Positions 1-11,987 of a DNA stretch of 64,000 nucleotides are shown piece after piece. How positions within the stretch are numbered: position 1 is the first letter of the stretch; each line of letters begins with the position of its first letter. The stretch comes from Catonia carolina. Taxonomy: Eukaryota > Arthropoda > Insecta > Hemiptera > Achilidae. The notes under the pieces are model-generated. The model saw nothing but the letters and a program-made list of their open reading frames with translations. It did no database searches and was not told the origin of the DNA. Both the position numbers and the translations under genes were made by a program. The stretch covers positions 96,951,969 through 97,015,968 of the forward strand of contig JAQMRL010000003.1 of NCBI GenBank assembly GCA_035578175.1, in the 5' to 3' direction.

Positions 1-137
1 GTGAATTATAATTACAAATGTGCTGAAGGTGACGATTATATAATATTGATAACATGAAACGACAAAAGAAAGCAGATTACCCACAATTTAATATAGTTTA
101 AAAAAATATAGACAACATAATTTTTTTTTACTTTGTA

Positions 138-340
138 TTTGTTATCGGGAACTGTACATTATTGACAACCACCCAATTTGATTACTGCTTGTAGCTGTAT
201 TTTTGACGTGGATTAGGCATGAGTTTTACCAGTGTCCCTCAGTAGAGTTTGTTCACGAATGGGTGTTAGCTGATCATTATACAAAGTCGATTGCCCAACT
301 GATGTTATTTAACAAAGAACAGGAACTTTCTACCAGCTGA
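138..340 (+). repeat. Repeat D copy 1 (unclassified dispersed repeat)
   Basis: About 200 bp that aligns almost end to end with 38493-38694 in the same orientation, starting tttgttatcgggaactgta and ending ctaccagctga. Roughly four bases in five match by eye. No terminal inverted repeats, tRNA boxes or reading frame are evident, so the class is unknown. It could be part of a longer element whose ends have decayed. Confidence 0.75.
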
Positions 341-342
341 AT

Positions 343-1480
343 AAAAAAATTTTATTATTACGTATTTTACAAAGAGCAGCACAACCGTGAAAATTACTGT
401 TGTACTTGGTCGATAAAAAGTTAACTGCAAATTAAATAAATAAACATATAACTAACGGAACAAACTCCGAACCTTCAAATTATAAAATCTAAATTGTGGT
501 GCTAAGCTACTGAAGGAGTAACTATATCAAAACGTTCACGTATTTAAAAAGGACATCTTCATTGAGATTTATTTTTAGAAGAAAAGTTAAAATAAAAAAA
601 ATTAGTTATCCATAAATATATTTTAAGGATAATACCAGTAAAATTACAGTACATCATCTACAAAATGAATGGTAATTTAATAGTTGAAGAGGGGAATACG
701 ATAAGAGACGATAATAATTTTGTAAAATGTAAACATGCAAGAGTACTACATATATTATTACGGATTATGTTTAACAATGTGCATGTCTGGTAATAGTATT
801 TGAATAATATTTTGATAGCGGGTCCTGAAAACGTCTACAATATATTAAAACTGGTGGTAGTGGGGAGATATTTTATGTTGAAGAGGGATGGAGACAGCGG
901 GTGGAGAGGGATGTCGGAAGTGGAGCAATCAACAGCATTACCCGACCGTAACCATTCGTAAAGTTCCCCTCCGCACCCCTCTTCATCTTTATCTAAGCAC
1001 CCGACGACCAAAATTGTAGTTACTTAGATAACCTACAGTGCACGATTTAATAGTACGAGAGACATACTATAGGAAACAGCCATCGGTTGTTGTGAGGTCA
1101 CAATACTAACTCAACTCCGAAAAAATACAGAAAATTTCATATTAACTCGTAATAGTAATTTTTTGTAATATAATTGAACATCATTATCCCAGGAACAATA
1201 CAAAACACAAAAATACTTAACTTTTTATTCCATGGCCACATATTAATATTAAAATTAGTTATTGTTACCAACATAAAAAATTGACAATTTCAGCAAAATT
1301 GCAAATACAACTACCGAAATGTAATACCAATTTTTATATTTAAAAAAATAATTCGGACAAAATTATAGGACAACTTTCATCAACGTAAGAAAAAAAATTT
1401 CTTTCCAAATAAACAAATAAAATTATGGAACAAGTATGAAAATACGCGTATTCAGTATCACAATCAATGATCAATAGGAA
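343..1480. other. AT-rich non-coding stretch with a GC-richer island
   Basis: Mostly AT-rich unique-looking sequence with no supported gene. About 845-1110 is clearly richer in G and C, with purine-rich then pyrimidine-rich halves (tggagagggatgtcggaag, later cccctccgcacccctcttc). No reading frame or repeat partner in the window explains it. It could be a regulatory or otherwise constrained segment; this is inference from composition only. Confidence 0.4.
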
Positions 1481-1539
1481 ATTTGATCAGATATGAAAAA
1501 ATTTTCATAATTCATCGCCTGACAATGTAGGCTACACAA

Positions 1540-1660
1540 AGTTGAGAACTGTGCTGTGTTATTTTATGGTTTAGAATCGTAGATCCTGATGGAGACAAGA
1601 AAAGAAGTTGGAAGAATTTCAAAATTGACTATATTTCATTGTTCAGTGTCTTAGAACATT
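1540..1660 (+). pseudogene. Possible RTE-like reverse transcriptase scrap
   Basis: Read with one stop and one frame change, this stretch gives VLFYGLES followed by GDKKR. That resembles the post-RT region of RTE-like endonuclease-reverse transcriptases (YGxExW, then a basic DKKRLEAFE-type segment). Better copies of the same region occur at 32.2 and 61.3 kb here. The match is short and broken, so chance similarity is possible. Any function is lost. Confidence 0.3.
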
Positions 1661-1667
1661 ATTAGTG

Positions 1668-1750
1668 ATGAGATTCACAAGAAGAGATTCATGAAGAGAG
1701 TCATGAGACAAATGAAGAGATTCTTGAACAGATGATGAAGAAGAAGAAAT
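1668..1750. repeat. GAAGA-rich imperfect tandem repeat
   Basis: Repeated variants of gagattcatgaagaga and related purine-rich words, ending in gatgaagaagaagaaa. It is a short degenerate simple repeat just upstream of a Rep-A insertion. No coding frame is supported. Confidence 0.55.
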
Positions 1751-1815
1751 TATATAACGGGTTTCGGGTAAAAATTCAAAAGTTCTTTTAGTAAAAGCAC
1801 ATTGCGTGAAATGAT

Positions 1816-2152
1816 GTAGAGGTGTAAAAGACAGTAGTCAGAGTTAACTTCTCTAAGGGTAATGAATTTGAATTTTATAATACAGCCAGACCCTGTGGCG
1901 AATGAAGTGAAGGTGTCACTTGGACGGTAGATGTTTTCAGAGGGCCTGGCATGCCGATAACCATACTTTTTCAGTGAGGAAGGCAATAGTAAACCAACAC
2001 TTGTCGCTTTACTTAGTAAAGCCTATAGAGGTCCAACCTGCCTCTAGGGTTTCAAACTGACCAGAGATAAACCACTTCACTCCTCGTTTAACTTAGTAAA
2101 GCCTCTTCGAGATTCAAATCAGCCTTTCGGCTGATGACATTAACAACAACAT
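1816..2152 (+). mobile_element. Rep-A copy 1, 5'-truncated, duplicated 3' module
   Basis: It starts inside the family consensus at gtagaggtgtaaaag and ends in aacaacaac. The flanks gtgaaatgat (1806-1815) and gtgaaataat (2153-2162) look like a 10-bp target-site duplication with one mismatch, which supports a 5'-truncated retroposition. The 3' module (Ser/Leu-like hairpin cttagtaaag onward) occurs twice, at about 1995-2060 and 2066-2152, so the tail region is tandemly duplicated in this copy. Confidence 0.85.
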
Positions 2153-4850
2153 GTGAAATAATAGCTGATTTTAACTATTGCAAATAATACTAAACTGTAC
2201 AAGAAAAGATTTGCTGGTAAGAAGTAGAATCTCATTATTAAAGTACACCATAACTTTGATGTAGCTACTTAGGGCGACAGACAACAAAATATGTAATATG
2301 GTTTTTATAATTTTCTGAACGGATACGAACCATAAAAATAAAAATTCCCTATCGCAAAAACCACTGAAATTTACGAGTAATTGTTTACATGAACTTTCCC
2401 CCAGCTGTCTGACTAGGCTGGCACGAAAAATGTAGTTAAATTTGAAATAAAATGTAAACTTAAAAAATATTTTTTCGAGAAGATTAATTTGGCATCTGAA
2501 TGAATAATTTCATAGTAATCTACACTTTATTAAACATGAAAATTTTGTTAAAATAATATAATGATAACATAAAAATAAATTTAGATGTGGGTACAATAAG
2601 AGACTTTTTAGTGTTAGGGATTAGACCAGATTATGTGACACAAATAAAATATTATATTGATCACAATACATCCTAATACTAAAGATTATATCAATGTCAC
2701 AATTTAATATACTATTTAGATTTGCTGTAAGTCATAAATTATGAGGACCATAAAAATTTTTACTTGAATAATTTCAACATAAAAATTAACATGTACATTG
2801 CTTTAATGACAGGGCCTACATAAAAATTAACAGACAATGCAAAACAACCTACATCTGAGACAAAAACGATGTAATAACAATTGAACCTTTGGACTTATAA
2901 CAAAATGTAATTAAATTTTATTGCTGTCGTATCCATTTTTAGATAACTTTAATAATTTTAAGGTAATCTGAAATTTCAGTCTGAGGATGTTAATCCTACA
3001 TAGATATTGTAATGATGTTATAAATCTGCTGACAGTAAATTAAAATGTCGTAATGAATCTAAGTACAGATGAATTTATGATAGTATTTAAAAATATCTGT
3101 TTAAATTATAAAAGATTCTATTGCTATACTCAGTGGGAAAAAAATAAAATAATAACGGTAACAACCACGTGAATGATTGAGTAGGAAAGCTTCCCCAATT
3201 CAGTAAAATTAGGAAAGGTAATGATTTTGTTAATAAAAATGAAGTGGTCAGTTTAAAAGTAAACACAGACACAATTAAAATGAATGAGAGGGGTGGACAG
3301 GGAATTTGAAGCAAAACAGCAAGTATAAGTGTTGCAATATTTTTGCAGGACTGTTAACACTCGACAGATAATGTGTGACGAACACGACAGGCACTTAATT
3401 AAACAGAATACAAGTCACACCAACAATTACATAAACTATTTTTAATTCCCCCACGCGTAGAAGAGGGCCGTAGGGTCTCAACACAGCACACCAACCAGCC
3501 CCTTCCAGACCAAATGACGTAATGCGGCTATTGATTTTCTGTCCTTCCACCATGCGCGCTGTATTCGCTTGCTCCCTTGAACACACTCCGTCTCCGACCA
3601 CCCGTTTGCTTCGGCTATACTCACAAGAATACCCATCAACTCCCGATTGCTTAGTTTTCTTTTCTGGTTATTACCTAACTTCTTTGTTTTTACACCACCC
3701 CTAAGTACCCCAGTGAACATTTCAAACAATAAATGTCCTCAAAGTTGCTCCTTAAACTTTCCCAACTACCTGATTTACTTAAAACTCAACATGAACATTA
3801 AACAACCCCATAAAAAGTTTCCTTTTTCATTAACTATTTGAAAACGCATCCCTTGACAGACATACATGATTCAGTACATCAATTAAAAGGTGAATAAAAA
3901 ATTCCTTTTTTTCTATAAAAATTTTCTCAAACTACATTATTCTAAATTCATTATTCTTTTGAGAATTCTTTACAAAACTTAAACTAATTATAGGCTAAAT
4001 AAAATATTAAAACTTATGTTAACATCATATTTTAATATCTGATAAAAATAAACTACTACTTTTAACTAAAAATGAGAAATTTAAACTGATATCATCAGAG
4101 TAACGAATACTTCTACAATGATAAAAATTAATTCAAATTTATAGTAAAAAAGCTTTTATAAAACTTTAAATCTACATTATAAATTAATAAAAACATCACG
4201 GATGACGCATACGGACATGTTATCTTAAAAATAAAAATTATAAATTAACATAAAATTTACAAGAGTTAAACCGACGCTAAATTAAGGAATTGACATCATC
4301 CTTATAAATTTCAGTTACAACAAATCCAAAATTAATTAATAAAATATTAAAAATAAATTATCCTAAGCTTATTGGAACTAAACTATTCTATGAAAGTTCC
4401 AAAGCAAGAACTTAAAAAACTACATGAATCAAATATGTTAGAATTAAGCGAAAGAAAGTTAAAAACAAATAACAACTAGTACGAAGACATGGAAACGTTA
4501 AAAGAATTAATCGCAAAAAGTAAAGCGAGATTCTTTGGAAATAACAATAGATTTAATAAACGAATATTCAAAAGGTTCAACAATAAAAGAGAACTTTAGT
4601 CACAAACAACAACTATAAATGAACAAATAAGGGTTAACAGAAAATTAGTATGATAATAAGACTTTATTTAAAAATAAAGTATTTAGATTGACAATTCCTC
4701 CTAAACTTAATTAAGAAAAGACTTAAATAATTTAACAAAACATCTAAGAGGAAGATAGGGATTTATTAAAGAATAAAGTGCAGAGAAAAAGAAAAATGAC
4801 AACATCAAAACGAAGAAATATCTTCAAGTTATTTTTGAGTATTCTAGATA
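2153..4850. other. AT-rich non-coding stretch
   Basis: No supported gene. Around 2385-2424 a short segment (cagctgtctgactaggctgg) resembles the sequence just 3' of Repeat D copy 2 (38685-38715), so it may be a small relic of that repeat. The rest, apart from the island at 3430-3720, is long A/T-rich sequence with many stops in all frames. Confidence 0.5.
3430..3720. other. GC-richer island of unknown role
   Basis: Distinctly less AT-rich than its surroundings, with ccacgcgtagaagagggccg at one end and pyrimidine-rich text on the plus strand at the other. Open frames of 60-83 codons exist on both strands (minus 3478-3729, plus 3522-3704), but neither product resembles a family I know and the frames overlap. 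That is more likely a composition effect than coding. A promoter or conserved non-coding element is possible. Confidence 0.35.
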
Positions 4851-4998
4851 GCATGCTCTTCAGAGGGCCCGGCATGGTGATAAGCGTATTTTTCCACTCA
4901 ATGAGGAAACCAAAATAAACCACCTCACTCCTCGTTTTACTTAGTAAAACCTCTACAGGTTCAAACCAGCCTTTCGGCTGATGACCCAAACAACAACG
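4851..4998 (+). mobile_element. Rep-A copy 2, 3' fragment
   Basis: It begins near tgctcttcagagggcccgg and runs to the normal 3' end gatgacccaaacaacaac. The hairpin word gttttacttagtaaaac and the terminal agcctttcggct hairpin are intact. About 250 bp of 5' sequence is missing. No clear target-site duplication was found. Confidence 0.85.
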
Positions 4999-6151
4999 GG
5001 AAAATATAAAAACTGTTTAATATTGGGTAGTGGTTTTCGGTAATTTATGTAAAAAATATAAATATTGTAATTATCGTCTCAAATTCAGTAGTTGTACGAT
5101 AAATTTGTCGGACAATAACAAAACCAATGTAATTGAATACGGAAATTTTGTGTAAGTATGCTGTTTCTATTCGAGTAGATAATGTCCTTATAAAGATTTA
5201 ATTAAATATCAAACCACATATTAAAAAATTATATGAGATTACAAAATAATAAATAGAATATAGACAATATAATAAATATATTATAGCTCGAATATGACTT
5301 ATGTTAATAATCAATCATTAATTACGATCTAACAGACTTTATCATCGAAATAATAAATTAAAATATTTATAAGTCTACTGAAACATAGGTGACAACAAAC
5401 GACTGAGTCAATAAAGTTAGAATATTAATTTAATGAACGACCAATTATAAATTCCATCAAAGATTGGGTAATTAAAAATTTGATTTTATACGTAAAGGGA
5501 CGGTAGCAGGAGGTTAAGATTTAAGGTTAAGGGTAATCGGTTAAGTAATTCGGTAGAAGATGAAACCAGTCATCAAGAAGAAATTGTGGTTAAAAAAAGA
5601 GAAGATAAAGATGAGTCTTCGGTCGTAAATAGGGCTGAGGAAATAGCTTTATAAAAGAGGCGGGCTACTGTATAGTGAGTACATTGTACAACATTAAATC
5701 GGTTAAGATATAGAATCTCTCGCCAGAATATTAATTAATATAGTGTATAATTATTACTATATAATATATTCCATAATGAAATAGGGTGGCGGTAAGATAG
5801 GTAACCTGTTATTATTTTTGAAAGGCTATTGACCCGGAAATATTTAATACTCTGTTCAGTGAACATTGTCTCATGAGATTTTACGTCAAATCAGACAAGC
5901 TAGAAGAGATGATCTGGTATAAAAAAGATCAAAAATTACATGCAATTTTGCATCAATATTACAAAACATGAAGAATGGATGAATGGGGAATGAAGTACGG
6001 CAAACTGTTGAAGATTTCAAGCGAATTTTCCACCTAACTAACTCAAATAATACTTTAAATCAACCAAGCACAATTTTCTATTAAATTTAATAATCATGAT
6101 ACAGAAATGAAAAAGCTCTCACTGACTGACCAACTCACTCATCACTTACTT
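4999..6151. other. AT-rich stretch with GGTTAAG cluster
   Basis: No supported gene. Between about 5510 and 5570, and again near 5700, the word ggttaag or a variant recurs several times at irregular spacing (aggttaagatttaaggttaa). This is a short degenerate repeat and not the insect TTAGG telomeric repeat. Confidence 0.45.
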
Positions 6152-6549
6152 CTTAACTATAACAGGCAGGTGGAGTGTTAAATTATTTGCACTCGATTTG
6201 CTGTTCCAGGACTACAAAAAATAGTTCTGTTTCTTACCACATGGTCAGGCAATTAAATAACTGAATCATTTAAGAATAGAAAAGGAAAAGTTGTAAAAGA
6301 CACTAGTCAGAGTTATCTCCTCTAAAAGTAATGAATTTCACTATTCAGCCAGACCCTGTGGTAAATGAACTGACGGTGTCATTTACAGGATGGCAAATAG
6401 GTGTTTTTTGGAGGGCCTAGCATGCTGATAAGCATACTCTTTCAAATCAGTGATGAAGGCAAGATAAATCACCTCACTCCTCATTTGACGTAGTAAAACC
6501 TCTAGAGGTTCAAAACAACCCTTTCGGTTGATGACCTAAACAACAACAC
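6152..6549 (+). mobile_element. Rep-A copy 3, near full length
   Basis: The full plan of the family is present: 5' ataacaggcaggtggagtg, central cattatt-rich leader, the ccagaccctgtgg core, tgctgataagcatac and the 3' tail acctaaacaacaac. It shares ggagggcctagcatgctg and cactcttt-type changes with copies 12 and 16, which suggests a subfamily. The ends are decayed and no convincing target-site duplication is visible. Confidence 0.9.
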
Positions 6550-6602
6550 TGTTCAAAACCCCATTTTGATAATTTATTATAAATGGCGTCAATATTTTGT
6601 TA

Positions 6603-6675
6603 ATGCCCGGTAATCGAACCAGGTAGGTACCTTTATATTGCAGCGTAACATGGTAACCACTGGACCACAAAACGG
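6603..6675 (-). repeat. tRNA-like sequence (tRNA relic or SINE head)
   Basis: On the minus strand tggtccagtggttaccatg fits a pol III A box and D arm, and ggttcgattaccg fits a B box and T arm, with about the right spacing. Acceptor-stem pairing is not convincing, so a functional tRNA is unlikely. It is more probably a decayed tRNA copy or a SINE head. Confidence 0.55.
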
Positions 6676-8489
6676 ACTAAATTAGAACATTTGTAATAAT
6701 TTCTTTGTCCTGAAATTAAATTACCTAAACAACATACCTTCTGAACAGTTTCAGTTATAAAAATTAGCATGAATGTTCTAAACCTAGAAAACGTAATTCG
6801 AATTTCGACCAATTGTCTCTACGGTATAAAAACGGAATAACTAAATCTAACTTAATAAATTAATTATGCACTTTCAAAGGAGCAAAGGTTTGGACACTTA
6901 GGCCTAAAACTATAAACATCAATCTCATTGAAAAATTTGAGACGTGGCTTCACAAAAAAATGCTTCCGAGTACCTTATACAGAACGAAGAACGAGTAAGA
7001 ATCTGTTGGAGAGTGCTTATGCAGAAAGGGATTTTTTAAAAGTAATTAAGTTCAGAAAATTGAATTACTTGGGACGTACTAGAGGATTTTTATAAACTGT
7101 TCCAGATTATATTGAAAGGAACGTTTTCCTGATTTTGGCGACAGGTTTCCTGATTTAAGAACATAAGAAATTGAACCGGGGATTGAATTGCAAGTGTTAG
7201 GAGTTTTAGGTCTAGGAAGGATAAGGAAGAGTACGCTGTGGTGATAGCCATCGAAAAGTGACTTGACGTTACACACGGAGAGAGAAAGAGTACCGTCCCA
7301 AATATCTGTTATTCTAATAAACAGTAGAGTGAAACCGGGAAAACTAAAAGACTGTTTCTTTAATTCACTATAATGACGATAGTACGTATTATAGTAAACA
7401 ATCTTAATAAAAATAGTACAAAATTAAAAATATTTACTGTTAAAAATAATAAATCAAAATAAAGTTTTTCAGTGAGAGACTTACGGAAAAACTTTTACGT
7501 TGACCATAAAGTTAACGTTAGTTTTGGAAACGCCTTTAAGTTCTAAGAAACTAACAGTTACAATACGTCTTTTTTGGAGTGGGTTCCAAACCATTAATTC
7601 TAACTGTTTTAATCCCCTTCTTAGAAAAAGCATTAATAACCCAGAAAATCACGTTTGTAGAGAAAAATAGATTTATTTCAAGAAGAAATTATTGATCAAA
7701 TATATTATACACTACAGGATTTAATAAATAATTTGCAATGTTCCGTAGAATTTTACTATAGCTTCCTGATATTTAAATAAAGTTAAACTTCTCTTAACCA
7801 CCACCTCTATTAAAGACAAATTCTGTTTCAGAACCGTTTCTATTTCACCAAAGATCCATCTAAATTTTAATCCTTTATGGCTTTAAGCAGCCATCTCAAC
7901 TCTGAAATTTCATTCATATTGCAACCATGGAATAAGTAAAATTGCAATTTATTTACCGATCAGAATTTTTATTCCTTTAAAAGAGAAAACTGAGTGATAA
8001 TTAGTGTTATTTGCGACATTTAAGTTTATTATTGAATCCATAATTTAATGTCTTCACGTAATATTAAAAGCCGGCACTTTCTGGTAGAACTGATGTCTCA
8101 TTTAAAAATACCACAAAATAAAAAAATCAGTAGGTGAAAAATGTCCTTAATTAAGCAAAACCAATATCCACGTTTATTTTAGTAAAATACGGTTTACATT
8201 TTTCATTATATATTCATACAGATTATAAAAAATAAAAACAGTATTTTGAAATAATTACAGAAACCAGACCCTGTACTATTATTACCAGAATTAGTATATT
8301 TCATTAATTATTACTGTTAACGATTTATTAACTGAGAAATTTATTTGTGTTTGGCTACACCGCAAGTAAATCTTTTGAATCGCCAATACGGCGGCGGAAA
8401 TGCATAAAAAAAGAATCGAAAATTTTATATTTTATTTAAAAACACCATTCATTTGCGATATAATCAAAAACAGTTATTTTAAATTCTGT
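6676..8489. other. AT-rich non-coding stretch
   Basis: No gene, repeat copy or structured element could be supported here. One minus-strand open frame of 65 codons at 7079-7276 has no recognisable product. Confidence 0.5.
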
Positions 8490-8576
8490 TCAAAACTAAA
8501 ATCCGCTTATAAGTGCCTGGCAAATCCACCAGGCTTCATTAAAAGATTAAAAAGAAGATGGAGCAGAAATCGTTAA
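8490..8576 (+). pseudogene. Jockey-type non-LTR retrotransposon, extreme C-terminal fragment
   Basis: The 28 codons before the stop end in IKRLKRRWSRNR, which matches the C-terminal RLKRRWSRD ending of the jockey-type copies at 39.0 and 57.3 kb. The preceding residues KLKSAYKCL also align with the 57.2 kb copy. In these elements the segment lies after the reverse transcriptase domain, at the very end of ORF2. The fragment is 5'-truncated and cannot encode a protein. The assignment rests on within-window similarity plus knowledge of jockey-clade C-termini. Confidence 0.6.
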
Positions 8577-9239
8577 TATTCTAGATGTTTACTATGTATA
8601 CCAAAGCCGAAAACGCTAAATTTGAAATATTAGATTTAATTTTTTAATATGCTTCATTACTATGGGTAATAACTTTTATTTAACAATATGAACATTTTAT
8701 TTTTTCGTACTTTAGTACATTTATCGTTCATTGTAATTCCAAATTTAACATTAGTGAATGTTGTATTTTATACTCGTACCTGTTCTTATTTATTGGAATA
8801 TAATATCGATGCTCTCTAATCTTTTGGTCGTTCTCTATCGTACAGTTAGATACAAAATAAAAGGTAAAAAATACATTTAAAGAGCATTATGAGGGGACAG
8901 AAAAACGATTACGCGTGGTTTGAAAATCAAATTTTTTGGCTTGGATTTCAGGGGTCGCTTGGTAAAAGTTTGCCAATGTATTTATTTTATAGAAAAATTA
9001 TCTTCTTAGATTGTAGATTTACTGAGCAATTAATAAATTTTAGATGATTTAAGAAGAGCATTTACTGTAAATAATAAAGGTAAAGAAATAGGCTACTTTA
9101 CACGCGGTTTCAAAAACGACAATTAACGAACCGATACCTTAAGATCATTGACAAACATATTATTTAAATACTAAATAACTGATAAGTTGAAATGACGTAT
9201 TTTAACAAAACAATAAACAAGATTGAAATAAACACATGA
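8577..9239. other. AT-rich non-coding stretch
   Basis: It probably begins with decayed 3' untranslated sequence of the preceding jockey fragment, then continues as AT-rich DNA. Nothing else is supported. Confidence 0.45.
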
Positions 9240-9480
9240 ACCAACCACCAGCTGGACCGATTACATGTTCATTCTAATAATCCCAGGACAAGCACTTTGC
9301 GGAAAGGTCAATTTGCTTGAGGACACCAGCGACCAGTGACGATTCCCAACGCGGATTGTGTCATGCAACCAATAGATATCCCTAAGGAAATCAGCCCTGT
9401 TGCTATAGCCTGAACAACTAAGCTTGCAATTTGAACCGCACGCATTACGACCGATTTTATAACCCGACTCTACATCATTA
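9240..9480 (-). other. GC-richer island with an exon-like minus-strand frame
   Basis: This segment has balanced base composition in otherwise AT-rich DNA. On the minus strand an ATG near 9448 opens a frame of about 46 codons, and its product contains the hydrophobic run VQAIATGLISLGISIGCM, which could be a membrane segment. A splice-acceptor-like ttagttgttcag lies within it. I do not recognise the family. It could be an exon of a membrane protein, a relic, or chance in a GC-richer patch. Confidence 0.25.
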
Positions 9481-9757
9481 CCAATGTTGGTAATGGTCGT
9501 TAAGGTAATGATTATTACTTTTAAAAAGTTCAGTGTAATAGTAATACGTTTAAAACATAAATTACATATTTTAATTAACCATAATTACTACATTCGAGAA
9601 ATGAGTTACTTGTACACAAACCAAAATTGACATTAATTTGACCCAAAAATGGTCTCTTGTTTTCGTGATTTTAACTTTCGTTCCAAAATTTAAACTACAT
9701 ATTAGTGTAATTATCAAATTTTTGTTTTTTCTAACAATAATTTATTGTACTTTATAT

Positions 9758-10147
9758 GTTGTTTAGGGCATCAGCCAAAAGTCTAGTTTAAACCTCTAGA
9801 GGCTTTATTAAGTAAAACGAGGAGTAAGGTGGTTTACAATTGCCTTCCTCACTGAGAGAGAAAATATGCTTATCAGCATTGCCAGGCCTTCTGAAATAAA
9901 TCTGATTTCCACCCTGCAAATGACACCTTCACTACTTTCACCAAAGCGTCTGGCTATATATTGAAATGCATTAATATAAGAGGAGATAACTGTGACTAAT
10001 GTCTTTTACACCTCTACCAATTCTATTCTAAAATGTTTGAATCATATAATTGGCTGACCATGTGATAAAAAACAGAAATATTTTTTGCAGGCCTGGAACT
10101 AGCTGATCAAATCCAAATAATTTAACACTCCACCTGCCTGTTATGGG
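9758..10147 (-). mobile_element. Rep-A copy 4, full length, minus strand
   Basis: In minus orientation it runs from the 5' end next to cccataacaggcagg to the 3' end tgatgccctaaacaac. The ctcgttttacttaataaag hairpin is slightly damaged. This is one of only three minus-strand copies. The flanking duplication is not clear. Confidence 0.9.
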
Positions 10148-11034
10148 AAAGTAGTGTGTATAAATTTTTAAAACATTCATTTTCGGTTTTAATTAATTTT
10201 AAAGTTAAATAATCTAAAATGTTACACTCAGACCGGAATCATAATTTTCTGGTTTATTACAAACTGCTGTAGAGAAAGAGATCCGTAAGGTTATGATACC
10301 ATTGTATCATAACAATGATTTTTAATTATTCACTTTACCAGTTTTAATTTTTTAAAACCTCTAAAGTGCTCAATCATAGTAAAATAATGTGATATTTGTA
10401 GCATGAACGTAAGCAGATTAAAAAAAGCAAAGAAGTCCGTAACTAAAATATTTATAACCAATTAAAATTTAATGTAAAAAATAAATAAAAAAAATTCTTT
10501 GAATGTAGGACGTTCAGTTTAGGAATCATACGCACGCGGAAGGACAAATATAGAAGAATTGGCAGGTATTGTACAGCGGTAAGTATTGTCAAGAATACGA
10601 ATTGTGGCACGTATAGACAGACAGATTTGCCTGTATTAAGGTAAACGTTATCCACAAGTAAATCCTCAAGGACCCGGCTGTCCGCCAAGATCGGGCATAA
10701 TTCCCATAGCAGTTCCCATGACCGTCTTTTCAACGTGTTACAACTTAATAGGCCTTTACAGCATCGCTTAATTCTTTAAAAATATTACAAAATTATTCAG
10801 TGAAAGTAACATGCAATTACTTAGAATTTAAGCCTAAAATAGTGGATAAATGGTAAATAATGCACAGAATACATTACTACCATTCAATAAAAAGCTTGAA
10901 ACTCACTGATATACTTGCCTACAATGAAATTTTATTTCATACCTGACAATATAATAATTGTTATATGGCTACAAAACTAATTCATATAAATGTTTGAATT
11001 TCCTATATACAGAAATTAAACAAACCTACAAAAG
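10148..11034. other. AT-rich non-coding stretch
   Basis: A perfect small hairpin ttatgatac-catt-gtatcataa occurs near 10292-10313. The minus-strand open frame at 10452-10733 (93 codons) is hydrophobic but unlike any family I recognise. No gene is supported. Confidence 0.4.
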
Positions 11035-11356
11035 TATTCCTAAGAACGATACGTTGCAATCTGTTTAATGCAGATCAATAAGCAACCTATGATCCAATGA
11101 GATGAAGATGATCTGTATGACGTGTAAATGCATTGTAGTCTTGTACAGATCCAGGCCGACCATTCCTAAGAGAGTATGGTTAATTGAACCCGAACCATCA
11201 AAAAGTACACCGGTAACAACTGTCTAGTATTCAAATCAGTACAAAAGTAACTACCTTCACTAGGATTTGAACCAGGAACTTTCGTCTCCGAAGATCAGCT
11301 GTTGAACAGCTAACTCGCGGCGACGACTTTACACCTCTAGAACAAACCGGTGGATA
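11035..11356 (-). mobile_element. Rep-B tRNA-derived SINE, copy a
   Basis: On the minus strand it opens with ccaccggtttgttctagagg (A-box region), then an anticodon-arm palindrome, then the B box ggttcaaatcc, a variable body, and the tail ending aacagattgcaacgta. A full family-length copy. Confidence 0.85.
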
Positions 11357-11520
11357 AAACTTGTCTCATAAACGTATTTACACACAACATTGACCACTTC
11401 AAAATAAACAATTAAAATAATTTTGTCACATGTTTACATTTTAATCTTATAGTTGTGGTATTGTTGTCCAGGAGAGATTTTTAGTGGGTTTAACGCGTTA
11501 AAATACCCATACACTAGTCG

Positions 11521-11915
11521 GTGCCCATAACACACAGGTTGAGTGTTCAATTTTTTCCACTCAATGCTAGTTCCAGGGCTACAAAACATAGTTCGGTTTC
11601 TTATTGCATGGTCAGCCAATTATATGATTGAACCATTTAAGAACAGAAGAGGTAGAGGTATAAAATATAATATTAGTCACAATTATCTCCAATGAGAGTA
11701 ATGAAATTCATTATACAACCAGACCCTGTGGTGAATGAAGTGAAAGTGTCATTTGCAGGGAAGAAAGTAGATGCTTTCTAGAGGGCTCAGTATGCTGATA
11801 AGCATACGTTTTCACTCAGTGAGGGAGGTAATAGTAAACCACCTCAATCCTCTTTTTATTTAGTAAAGGCTCTAGAGATTTAAACCAGCCTTTAGGTAGT
11901 TAACCTAAACAGCAG
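11521..11915 (+). mobile_element. Rep-A copy 5, near full length
   Basis: It starts gtgcccataacacacagg and ends taacctaaacagcag. Several hairpin positions are mutated (ctttttatttagtaaagg), so the copy is old. The 3' end abuts a Rep-C tRNA-like head in opposite orientation, which indicates a cluster of insertions here. Confidence 0.9.
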
Positions 11916-11920
11916 TACTT

Positions 11921-11987
11921 AGTCCGGAATCTAACCAAGGACCTTCCGCTTTGTAGACTAGCGCGATAACTAATACATCACGGAGTA
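11921..11987 (-). repeat. Rep-C tRNA-like head, degenerate
   Basis: Minus strand: ctccgtgatgtattagttat, then cgcgctagtctacaaagcgg and aaggtccttggttagattcc. The order matches the 16.1 kb copy and shows decayed A and B boxes. It is probably the 5' head of a tRNA-derived SINE and not a working tRNA, because the T-arm consensus GTTCGA has become GTTAGA. Confidence 0.6.

Noticed and set aside
3478..3729. 83-codon minus-strand frame as a gene
   Set aside because: The product has no recognisable domain, frames on the other strand overlap it, and the GC-richer island alone explains a longer frame.
5500..5575. Interstitial telomere repeat
   Set aside because: The recurring word is ggttaag at irregular spacing and does not match the arthropod TTAGG unit.
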